64,000 nucleotides of DNA. It comes from Allochromatium humboldtianum (lineage in GTDB: Bacteria; Pseudomonadota; Gammaproteobacteria; Chromatiales; Chromatiaceae). The notes below the pieces were generated by a model. That model had not been told where the DNA came from. It made no database searches and saw only the letters and a list, made by a program, of their open reading frames with translations. Where the stretch lies: contig NZ_JABZEO010000004.1 in NCBI RefSeq assembly GCF_013385175.1, positions 310,001 through 374,000 of the forward strand. Reading direction: 5' to 3'. A program made the translations under genes and the position numbers. Positions 57,213 to 64,000 of this stretch are shown in pieces (within the stretch, counting starts at the first letter, position 1; every line of letters begins with the position of its first letter).

Positions 57213-60101
57213 TCAGGCCAGCGTGTCCAGCGCCAGGGGTTCGATGCCCCGCGCACGGTCGATCTTCTCGGCCACGCGGAAGGCGGCATCCAGCTCGCTG
57301 ATGCCGTGCTGCTGCATCAACTGGAAGCGTTCGGCCTTCTCCTCGGGCTCGGTCATCGCCATCGCCAGGTAGAGGCTGGGCGGCACGGCGCGGAACAGCA
57401 CTTCCATCGACTTGGACAGGATGACGCCCTCGCTGAACTTGCCGGCCTCCTTGCGGGCCGAGAGCATCAGCGCCTTCTGCGAAGCGTTGAGTTCGCGGAA
57501 GCGCGCGATCTTCTCGACTTCATCGGGTGGCATCGACAGGCAGATCCACCACTCGATCATGTTGAGCATGGGCTCGGCCGCTTTCGGCAGGTCGTCCAGG
57601 TTCTGCGTGGCGAGCCAGAACCAGGCGCCGAGCTTGCGCCACATCTTGGTGATCTTGACCACGTAGGGCGCGAGCAGTGGGTTCTTCGTGATGATGTGGC
57701 CTTCGTCCGTCACGTTGATGATCGGGCGGCCCAGGAACTGGTCGCGCTCGGCGATGTTGTTGACGGTGTTGATGAGCGAGATGTAGGCAATCGAGAGTTG
57801 GGCGTTGTAGCCCTCGCGCGCGAAGGTGGCCAGGTCTACGATGGTGATGTCCGCCTCGGGCCACGGCGTGCCGGACCGGTCGAACATCTCGCCGTCCACG
57901 CCCTGGCAGAACATATCCATGGCGTCGGCCATTTCCAGCAGCCGTGCGCGCCGCATCTCCGGCAGCGTGGCGTCGCGGGCGCGCTCGCGCAGCGCGTCAC
58001 GCACGTCGCGCGTGAGCACGGTGCGCTTGTCGGCCACGCAACGCTGCGCCGCATCGAGAATGCACTGGTGGATCAGGCTGCGGTCGGCGCGCGTCATGCG
58101 CGCTTCTTCCTTGTCCTCGCCGCCGGTGATCATCAGTCGAGCAGTGATCTCCAACTCGCCGAGCACGTCGCGCTGCTCGTCGCCTTCCACGGCCATGCCG
58201 GCATCGGTCTGGTCTTCGTCGAGCGCATCGGCGTCCAGCGTCTGTACCTGGCTCGGCGTATCGACCAGGCGCCAGGCCTCGGCGAACGGCGCCAGACTGA
58301 CGCCCGCGCCCGGCGCGAGCTTCACGCGATGCACGGTGAGGCCCAGCCGTGCCGCGAAGTCGCCAAACAGGCCGAAGCTGTTGCCCGCCTCGACGATGAA
58401 CAGGCGCGGCCGATAGATCGCCGTCACCTGATTCAGGATATTGTTGAGCGTCGCGCTCTTGCCCGAACCCGTGGGGCCGAACAGGAACAGATGCGCGTTC
58501 ATCTGCCGGTCGAGGCGGTTCAACGGATCGAAGGTGATCGGACCGCCGCCGCGATTGAAGAACGTGATGCCCGGATGCCCCGTGCCCTGGCTGCGGCCCC
58601 AGACCGGTGCCAGGTTCGCCGCATGTTGCGCGAACATGAGCTGGGTGTACCACTGGCGCTTGTCGGCAGCCGGATCGAACACGCACGGCAGCCAGCGCAG
58701 ATAGCTGTTCAGCGGCGCCACCTCGTCCTCTTCGCGTACCGGTTGCAGGCCGGCGTTGAGCATCACATTGACGAGCTGCAGGCCGCGCGCATCGAGCTGG
58801 GCCAGGTCGCGGCCGCGCAGGTAGAACGCCAGCGCGCCACGGTAGAGCTTGTGCGCGCTGCCGATCAGGCCGCGCGCCTGCTGCACGTCCTGCCGGGTCT
58901 GCTCCGAGGCCAGGGTCTCGCCGACGGCCTTCCTGGCGAGGTGGTTGAGGTGCGCCTCCAGCACGTCCTGGGGCGTGGCGACCAGCGTCAGGCACATCAC
59001 CGTGTCTTCGGGCATCTGATCGAACAGCGCGTTCATGGCATCGCCGCCCTTGCGCGTCTCGCCCGTCAGATGACCCGTCACGGGTGGCGTGCGCAGGCGA
59101 TCCATCACGATCACCCGGTGCGGCATGCCATCGAAGAACCACAGGCCGTTGGGCACGTCGGAACGGGGCTGGCCGAAGAACAGGCGCTGCGCGAAGTCGG
59201 TGCCGCTGGCGAGTTCGATCTCGCCCTCCTCCCGCTCTTCCGGGTAGCGGGTCAGCGCGTAGAAGCGTTCCCGATCTTCGGCAGTGGCGCCGAGCAGGGT
59301 CGGATTCGGGTTGAACCAGCGCAGCAGCCAGGCGTGAATGTCCGCCGCGCCGAGACGCCGGGCTTTCACGCCGGCATTGGCCAGCCCGCCGACGAGGCGG
59401 TCGCAGATCGTCGTCAGCGCCTGCTCGGGCGACTGGCCGCGCCGCGGGGCCGGGGCCGCGGATGTGCGGCGGTAGACCACCATGCGCACGCGCCGAACCT
59501 GGCCGCGCCACGGCAGGCGCGTCACCGTGGTGTCCTCGAACAGGCCACCCGGTTTGGCGATGGCCCGCAGGTGATGGGCGAAGAAGCGCAGGTAGAAGTC
59601 GCTGAACGCGCTGCCCTGCGCACGCGGCTGCAGATAGTTCGCCAGGGAGCGCAGATAGTTGTCCCAGTCGGCCTCGTCCTGGGCGTAGAGCTGCACCACC
59701 CAGGGGTTGTCGTCCAACTCGTCGAAGGAGTCCTGCAGGGCGTTCTCCAGCGCATCGCGCGCCTGCCATAGCCAGGCCATCTCGCGGCCCTCGGTGCCGA
59801 CCGGCGCCAACTCGAAGAAGGCCGCCACCGACTGGCCATCTTCCAGCAACATGCACTTGCTGCCGGGCAGGTACTCGACCCAGGGCAGCAAGTCCGCGAA
59901 CGACGGCGCGACGCCATAGAGCGCATCGTGGTCGGCCTGGGTGGCCGGCCTGCGCCGGCCCCGGTCGAGCGCGCTGCCCGGCTCGGCGACACCCTGTGCC
60001 GCCAAGGCCGTTACGTGCCGTGCCCAGGCATCATCGGCCGCATCCACGGCGTCAGCAGGCGATGCGTCGGGCTTGCGTGGCCACGGCAGCGACCAGGCCA
60101 T
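57213..60101 (-). CDS. traC: Conjugative transfer ATPase TraC/VirB4, PFL_4706 family
   Basis: A 962-residue ATPase that powers assembly of the type IV secretion channel. The N-terminal half (residues ~1-500) is the VirB4/TraC adaptor region. Walker A is LFGPTGSGKSATLNN near 540, and Walker B is PIINVTDEGHIITKN near 795. The length and LLPWVEYLPGSKCMLLEDGQSVAAFFEL at the start (shown here only in part) match the PFL_4706 family. Its first base is shared with the last base of the preceding lipoprotein gene (TGATG). Confidence 0.96.
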   Translation of the reverse strand: MAWSLPWPRKPDASPADAVDAADDAWARHVTALAAQGVAEPGSALDRGRRRPATQADHDALYGVAPSFADLLPWVEYLPGSKCMLLEDGQSVAAFFELAPVGTEGREMAWLWQARDALENALQDSFDELDDNPWVVQLYAQDEADWDNYLRSLANYLQPRAQGSAFSDFYLRFFAHHLRAIAKPGGLFEDTTVTRLPWRGQVRRVRMVVYRRTSAAPAPRRGQSPEQALTTICDRLVGGLANAGVKARRLGAADIHAWLLRWFNPNPTLLGATAEDRERFYALTRYPEEREEGEIELASGTDFAQRLFFGQPRSDVPNGLWFFDGMPHRVIVMDRLRTPPVTGHLTGETRKGGDAMNALFDQMPEDTVMCLTLVATPQDVLEAHLNHLARKAVGETLASEQTRQDVQQARGLIGSAHKLYRGALAFYLRGRDLAQLDARGLQLVNVMLNAGLQPVREEDEVAPLNSYLRWLPCVFDPAADKRQWYTQLMFAQHAANLAPVWGRSQGTGHPGITFFNRGGGPITFDPLNRLDRQMNAHLFLFGPTGSGKSATLNNILNQVTAIYRPRLFIVEAGNSFGLFGDFAARLGLTVHRVKLAPGAGVSLAPFAEAWRLVDTPSQVQTLDADALDEDQTDAGMAVEGDEQRDVLGELEITARLMITGGEDKEEARMTRADRSLIHQCILDAAQRCVADKRTVLTRDVRDALRERARDATLPEMRRARLLEMADAMDMFCQGVDGEMFDRSGTPWPEADITIVDLATFAREGYNAQLSIAYISLINTVNNIAERDQFLGRPIINVTDEGHIITKNPLLAPYVVKITKMWRKLGAWFWLATQNLDDLPKAAEPMLNMIEWWICLSMPPDEVEKIARFRELNASQKALMLSARKEAGKFSEGVILSKSMEVLFRAVPPSLYLAMAMTEPEEKAERFQLMQQHGISELDAAFRVAEKIDRARGIEPLALDTLA

Positions 60102-60535
60102 CAGTAGTCCTCCACGCGCTCGCCCGGCATCGCGTACTGCACGCGCTGGTAAAGCGGGAACACCGTGCTGTAGCCGGGCACCGGCACCGGGTCGGTGCCC
60201 GCCAGGTGCGGGAACACGTACATCACCAGGTCAGGGTTCGGCAGGCGGTGGAACTGGCGGTAAATCTCGTTCTGCGCGGTGCGGGTGTAGCGCGCCTGCA
60301 CGCCGGCCGCCGCCTGCACATCGGCATCGGCCAGCGGCCGGCGCAGGCCCTGGCGCGCATCGAGCAGTTGCCGCGCGGCCTGGCCGCCGCCCGCGCTGCC
60401 GCCGGTCTCCTGATGCCAGATGTCGAGCATGGTGCTGTCGCCGTGCGGCAGCAGCTTCTCCTTGCTGGTAGCGCAGCCGCCGAGCAGGGTGGCCGCCAGC
60501 AGCAAGGCGGCCGCGTCAATCCAGATCCGAGGCAT
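60101..60535 (-). CDS. Transfer region lipoprotein (TIGR03751, TraV-like)
   Basis: A 144-residue lipoprotein. The signal peptide ends in the lipobox LLGGCAT, with Cys21 as the lipidated residue. The ending NPDLVMYVFPHLAGTDPVPVPGYSTVF is typical for TIGR03751. By position it corresponds to TraV/VirB7, which supports the outer-membrane core complex with the VirB9/VirB10-like proteins encoded next. ATG 60535 lies 20 bases inside the end of the PFL_4705 gene. Confidence 0.92.
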   Translation of the reverse strand: MPRIWIDAAALLLAATLLGGCATSKEKLLPHGDSTMLDIWHQETGGSAGGGQAARQLLDARQGLRRPLADADVQAAAGVQARYTRTAQNEIYRQFHRLPNPDLVMYVFPHLAGTDPVPVPGYSTVFPLYQRVQYAMPGERVEDY

Positions 60536-61949
60536 GGGCTTCTCCGGTGCGGTGGTGGACCCGACGCCCCTTGGCGTCGTAGTCGATGTCGAGCGGCTGC
60601 TCCAGATGCACGGCCACCCTGGCGCCCGGCTGCACGTAGACCGCCGCGAAGGCCTGGCCGTAGAGCTTGTTGACCCAATCGGCCATGTCGCGCACGCCGC
60701 CCGCGAGGATGCGTCCCATCGCATCAACGCCGCTGATGCCGACGGTGCCCAGCGAGCCGTTGCTGTTGGCAACCACGGCCACGCTGCCGTTGTCGGACTT
60801 GATGAGCGAGGCCGCGCCGGCGCCGGCCGCGGTGATGAGCGCCTGACTGCCCAGGTACTGCTGGGCGTTGCTGCGCCGCTCGCCGCTGACGCAGGGAATG
60901 CCGTAGGGGTCGCTGATCCAGCCCAGGCCGCCTTGGATGCTGTCGCCGTTGTGACCCGAATTGCCGCCGCTGCTACCGCCCTTGCTGCTGTCCTCCGGCA
61001 CCGTGCGGATGGTGCCGTCCTGGAACACGAACGTGACCGAGCGGATTTGCCCGCGCACGCACGAGAGCGTCCAGTCGCCCGAGGCCGTGCCGCTGACCAC
61101 GGCGCCGGCCACGTCGGGGATGTCGATGCCGTTGGCCGTGAGGTTGTCCGGGCCGATCAGCACCTTGAACGGGTACGGTTCGTTGACGGCTCCATCGATC
61201 GGCACGCGCCCGATCAGCGCCGTCATGGCAATCGACCCCATGAGCGTCGAGTTCGACGGCACGGTGTAGACCGCCTTCGTGGATGCGCCCACCGCGCGGC
61301 TGCCGACGTCGGCGACGGATTCCACTGCGGCCGACAGGCTTTTCTGGGCCGGCCCGAAGCTCAGGGGAAAGCTTGGCTCCTTGCTGGCGTTCCTGGCGTC
61401 GACCTTGGCATCGTCGGGCTCGACCCACTGCGTGCCACCGACGCCACGGTCGAAGCGCTGGCCATCACCCTCTTCCAGCCCCAGCCCGACGGGCAGGTCG
61501 GACGGGCCGCCCTTGCCGGCAAGGCCGTCCAGTTGCCGCTGCAGATCCTGCAGCAGCCCCTGGGTCTGCTGCCTGTCGCTGGCCACCTGGCTGCGCTCCT
61601 GCTCCAGGCGGTTGCGCTCGCCTTCCAGCGCGCTCTGGATGCGCTGGTCGATCGCGCTTTCCCGCGCGCGCAGGCGCTCGTTCTCGGCCTTGTGCTGCCT
61701 GTTGTCGCCGAGCGCGCTCTGCAGCTCGGTGCGCAACTGCTTCACCTGGGCCACCAGCGTGGCGACGGTATCGCGCGGCGTGTCGCCTGCGATGCCCAGG
61801 GCTTTCATCTCCTCGGGCGTGAGCGTACTGGCCGCGCCCTTGGGAGCGGGCTGGCCGCCGGGGGCGCCGGAGAACAGCTTGATACCGACGAACACCAGCA
61901 GCAGCGCCATCGGGATCAGCAGCCACTTGAGCAGCGGATTACTCTTCAT
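60516..61949 (-). CDS. ICE protein, PFL_4705 family (TIGR03752, TraB/VirB10-like)
   Basis: A 477-residue inner-membrane anchored protein. One N-terminal helix (LLKWLLIPMALLLVFVGIKLF), then a coiled coil at residues ~60-140 (RTELQSALGDNRQHKAENERL and following), a Pro/Gly linker, and a C-terminal beta-barrel core with GRVPIDGAVNEPYPFKVLIG and a TraB-like end. It would span the envelope and connect TraC to the outer-membrane pore. It overlaps the PFL_4704 gene by 11 bases. Confidence 0.93.
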   Translation of the reverse strand: MKSNPLLKWLLIPMALLLVFVGIKLFSGAPGGQPAPKGAASTLTPEEMKALGIAGDTPRDTVATLVAQVKQLRTELQSALGDNRQHKAENERLRARESAIDQRIQSALEGERNRLEQERSQVASDRQQTQGLLQDLQRQLDGLAGKGGPSDLPVGLGLEEGDGQRFDRGVGGTQWVEPDDAKVDARNASKEPSFPLSFGPAQKSLSAAVESVADVGSRAVGASTKAVYTVPSNSTLMGSIAMTALIGRVPIDGAVNEPYPFKVLIGPDNLTANGIDIPDVAGAVVSGTASGDWTLSCVRGQIRSVTFVFQDGTIRTVPEDSSKGGSSGGNSGHNGDSIQGGLGWISDPYGIPCVSGERRSNAQQYLGSQALITAAGAGAASLIKSDNGSVAVVANSNGSLGTVGISGVDAMGRILAGGVRDMADWVNKLYGQAFAAVYVQPGARVAVHLEQPLDIDYDAKGRRVHHRTGEAHASDLD

Positions 61950-62853
61950 CGCGCGCTCCTCCGGTCGAGCCGGCCGCGGCGGCCGGCGGCAGGTTCACGG
62001 TGGCGTCGATCGGGCTCAGCGCCGGCAGCAGCGACTCGGCCAGGCCGTGGCCGCGCGTGACCAGGTAGAGCACCGTGGTGTCGGACGGGTTGCCGGCCGG
62101 CCCCAGGTTCGGATGCTGGAAGGTCGCCGCCACGAAGTTCCCCTGCAGGGCGCGCGGGTCGAGGTCGAGCCAGCGTGCGGAGGTATTGGTGAGGCGGATC
62201 GCCGTCACCCATTGGTCTTCCAGGCGCCATGCGGCCAGTGCCCGCGCGCGCACCGGCAGCGTCGGCAGCAAGGTGTCCAGCGCGAGGTCGCGGCGCAGGT
62301 TCACGCGCCCGATGCCGGCGACCGGCTCGACGGTGCGCAGTGGCGCGTACAGGTTCTGTGCGGCATGGCGCGTCAGCACGACCGGTACCGGCGTTTCGCG
62401 CCGGGGAAGGGATTTGTCTGCGGGCGCAACGGCCTGCTCGTCCGCGCCGCTTGCTGCACCGCCGCCGTAGCGCTTCGCGGGGGCTTCCGCTTCCACGATG
62501 CGCACCGGCTCCAGCGGCGCCTGGCCGTCCTTCGCCGGCTCGGCGGCGATGTCGAGCAGGATCAGCGCGCCGGATTCCACGTCCTGCAGTTGCAACCGCG
62601 TGGGCGGAATCGGCTTGCTCGCCCGTAGGTAGATCGCGCCGCCCGCACTCTGCACGCGCAGGTGGTCGCCGACGCTGGCCGGCACGCCGACGCGCACATT
62701 GCGGTCGATGAAGACCACGCGCTCCTGGCCGACCACCAGCGGCACCGGCAGGGGCAGGCGCTCCCAACGCAGGATTTCCACGGCCTGGCTGGCCGGCACG
62801 AAACCGAGGATCAGCAGGACGCCGGCCAGGGCCGACAAGGCAATGGGCTTCAT
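61939..62853 (-). CDS. ICE protein, PFL_4704 family (TIGR03749, TraK/VirB9-like)
   Basis: A 304-residue secreted protein, signal peptide ending SQAVE. The mature start ILRWERLPLPVPLVVGQERVV is the family hallmark. A Pro/Ala-rich stretch divides an N-terminal beta domain (~20-130) from a C-terminal beta domain (~170-290). It likely forms the outer-membrane ring with the lipoprotein. It overlaps the PFL_4703 gene by four bases (ATGA). Confidence 0.92.
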   Translation of the reverse strand: MKPIALSALAGVLLILGFVPASQAVEILRWERLPLPVPLVVGQERVVFIDRNVRVGVPASVGDHLRVQSAGGAIYLRASKPIPPTRLQLQDVESGALILLDIAAEPAKDGQAPLEPVRIVEAEAPAKRYGGGAASGADEQAVAPADKSLPRRETPVPVVLTRHAAQNLYAPLRTVEPVAGIGRVNLRRDLALDTLLPTLPVRARALAAWRLEDQWVTAIRLTNTSARWLDLDPRALQGNFVAATFQHPNLGPAGNPSDTTVLYLVTRGHGLAESLLPALSPIDATVNLPPAAAAGSTGGARDEE

Positions 62854-63542
62854 GGGGAGTCTCCCTGCAGATGGCCGGATGCGTTGGCGGGCGCGCCGGC
62901 CTGGGTCGACGTCGGCGGCGGTTCGATGCGCTGGGGTGCGCCGGCGTAGCAGTCCAGCGCCAGGCCGAAGGGGTTGTGCTCGGGGTCGATGTCCAGCCGG
63001 ACGACCTTGATGGGGTAGCGCACCAGGGCGCGCTTGACCTGCTCGGAGCCGTAGTATTCGTCCGCGCTCACGTCGAGTATGACGATCCAATCGCGGTCGG
63101 AAACCACCTTGACGCGCGTGGCCGGATCATCGCCGTAGCCGCGGCCGGGAATCTCGTAGATGCCGCGTACGCGCTGACGCAGCTCGCCACTGGCGCGCCG
63201 GTACTCGTAGTCCTGTTGCAGGAAGGCCCGGCAGCTCGGCGTCAGGTAGGCCGACAGCGCGCGCAGGTTGCGCGGGTAGTCTTCTTCGCCGTTCGTGGGC
63301 CAGCGCTGTACCTGCTGCCAGATGTAGAACGAGAAGGCATACACGCTCTCGGGCGGCACGTCCCACCACTTGCGCATGCTGCCCGAGCGCAGGTCCGGCG
63401 GCACATGGATGGTGAGACTCTTCGGCGCACTCCACCAACCGAAGCCGAGCAGCAGCGCCACCACGAACAACGCGCCGGCCCCCAGACGCAGCGTCTTCAC
63501 GTGCGCCTGCAGGTGCGCAACCTCGTTCTTGAAACGGCTCAT
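62850..63542 (-). CDS. ICE protein, PFL_4703 family (TIGR03746, TraE-like)
   Basis: A 230-residue protein with one N-terminal membrane helix (LGAGALFVVALLLGFGWW) and a periplasmic domain with VPPESVYAFSFYIWQQVQRW and LTPSCRAFLQQDYEYR. These features match the TIGR03746 family, counterpart of TraE/VirB8, a scaffold of the secretion channel. ATG 63542 overlaps the preceding stop by four bases; a longer frame reads through that gene and is discarded. Confidence 0.93.
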   Translation of the reverse strand: MSRFKNEVAHLQAHVKTLRLGAGALFVVALLLGFGWWSAPKSLTIHVPPDLRSGSMRKWWDVPPESVYAFSFYIWQQVQRWPTNGEEDYPRNLRALSAYLTPSCRAFLQQDYEYRRASGELRQRVRGIYEIPGRGYGDDPATRVKVVSDRDWIVILDVSADEYYGSEQVKRALVRYPIKVVRLDIDPEHNPFGLALDCYAGAPQRIEPPPTSTQAGAPANASGHLQGDSP

Positions 63543-63961
63543 GGCGCACCTCGATCGGCGTTGCGCCTGGTAGTCCAGTAGCCCGAGCGGGTGATGAGGC
63601 GCTGCCCGCCCAGGAGTGCCGCCAGCGCCGGGTGCCGCAGGGCCAGCCGCCACTGGAGCTGCCGATACAGCCAGGTGTCGGGCCGACCGCGCTTCTGCGC
63701 GCGCAGGGAGCCGCCGCCGACGAAGACGCCCAGCGCGATGCCTGCGACGATCAGCGTGGGCACCATGGCGATGCTGTGCGTGAGCCAGGCCAGCGGCAGG
63801 CCGAGCGCGAACCCGGCGACGGCCGACAGCCCGGCGCAGACCCACAACTCGTCGGCGGTCAGACCCCGCACGACCACCGGATGGCGGTTCAGGCGATGTG
63901 GCAGGAAGGTCACGAGCCCGTCGCGCGGGTTCTCCCGCTGGCTGTCCAAGGTGCCGACCAT
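63539..63961 (-). CDS. Conjugative transfer protein TIGR03750 (TraL-like)
   Basis: A 140-residue inner-membrane protein with two helices (ELWVCAGLSAVAGFALGLPL; IAMVPTLIVAGIALGVFVGG). The conserved start is LVTFLPHRLNRHPVVVRGLT, and the RGRPDTWLYRQLQWR segment follows the helices. By position it corresponds to TraL/VirB3. GGAG lies just before ATG 63961. Confidence 0.93.
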   Translation of the reverse strand: MVGTLDSQRENPRDGLVTFLPHRLNRHPVVVRGLTADELWVCAGLSAVAGFALGLPLAWLTHSIAMVPTLIVAGIALGVFVGGGSLRAQKRGRPDTWLYRQLQWRLALRHPALAALLGGQRLITRSGYWTTRRNADRGAP

Positions 63962-63973
63962 GGACTCCGACCC

Positions 63974-64000
63974 TTACAGCACGCCGGTGGCCTTGGTCAG
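63974..64000 (-). CDS. End of an upstream transfer gene, likely PFL_4702 family (partial)
   Basis: The last eight codons (LTKATGVL) and TAA stop of a minus-strand gene entering from the right edge. In this gene order the PFL_4702 membrane protein (TIGR03745) precedes TIGR03750, and such an ending fits it. Too short for firm identification. Confidence 0.6.
   Translation of the reverse strand: MTKATGVL

Larger units (their letters stand above)
39291..64000. mobile_element. Integrative and conjugative element, PFGI-1/ICEclc family (left part)
   Basis: From the tRNA-Gly 3' end onward all genes belong to one element: tyrosine integrase, MobH relaxase, TraG-N, the PFL_4711 to PFL_4702 secretion genes, TraC ATPase, RadC and a DsbA-like protein. 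The order matches PFGI-1, PAGI-2 and ICEclc-type elements. Two cargo blocks interrupt it: an AbiE toxin-antitoxin pair and the E2-E1-JAB operon. The right end, coupling protein TraD, and partition genes are outside the window. Confidence 0.92.

Noticed and set aside
57201-59771. 856-codon plus-strand frame opposite traC
   Set aside because: The minus-strand frame carries Walker A and B motifs of TraC; the other is its antisense shadow with no family features.
61939-63090. Longer start for the PFL_4704 protein
   Set aside because: The first 79 codons run through the PFL_4703 gene and are Arg-rich; the Met at 62853 opens a clear signal peptide and gives the ATGA overlap seen elsewhere in the operon.

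Overview
The window comes from a GC-rich gammaproteobacterium. The order waaA-pdxJ-recO-era-rnc-lepB-lepA-mucD-rseC-rseB-rseA-rpoE-nadB is typical of that class. The strong GC bias, the gene content and the Vfr/sigma-54 style pilin promoter would fit a purple sulfur bacterium (Chromatiaceae), but that placement is inference. The window has two parts: ordinary chromosome from base 1 to about 39,216, and an integrated conjugative element from a tRNA-Gly(CCC) gene to the right edge, where the element runs out of view.

Chromosome. Bases 1-9,468 hold a cut-off hypothetical gene, an FAD oxidoreductase, creA, an RlpA-like protein, a YcbB-type L,D-transpeptidase and the spoVR-yeaH-prkA cluster. Bases 9,915-13,777 hold ilvA and two nucleotide-sugar genes (a TviB-like 6-dehydrogenase and a uronate epimerase). 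Bases 13,989-16,956 are a low-GC islet: a type IV pilin under a perfect CRP/Vfr box and a sigma-54 promoter, then a membrane sulfatase-fold enzyme with a threonine nucleophile that may modify the pilin. Bases 17,314-32,805 carry an isochorismatase-fold hydrolase, waaA, pdxJ, recO, era, rnc, a DUF4845 gene, lepB, lepA, the sigma-E envelope-stress cluster, nadB, a DUF3775 gene and dapB. Bases 32,827-39,172 hold an RND pump with its adaptor protein, a palindromic operator candidate and a long-chain acyl-CoA ligase.

Mobile element. Next to tRNA-Gly(CCC) lies a large tyrosine integrase, followed by a MobH relaxase, an AbiEii/AbiEi toxin-antitoxin pair, DUF3742, and a type IV secretion module of the PFGI-1/ICEclc kind (TraG-N, PFL_4711, 4710, 4709, RadC, DsbA-like, TraC, lipoprotein, PFL_4705, 4704, 4703, TIGR03750, and the end of PFL_4702), nearly all on the minus strand.

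Main finding. Between radC and the PFL_4709 gene sits a self-contained four-gene operon (55,511 down to 50,536): an MBL-fold protein, a protein with E2-like, E1-like and JAB modules in one chain, a second MBL-fold protein with a changed metal motif, and a four-helix membrane protein. It looks like a predicted ubiquitin-like conjugation defence system with a membrane effector. Its promoter is followed at once by a perfect CIRCE element (TTAGCACTC-N9-GAGTGCTAA), the binding site of the heat-shock repressor HrcA, and the operon ends in its own terminator. There is no CD-NTase or ubiquitin-like gene in it, but all three partner proteins end in glycine. Heat-shock control of such a system on a mobile element is the most notable hypothesis from this window.
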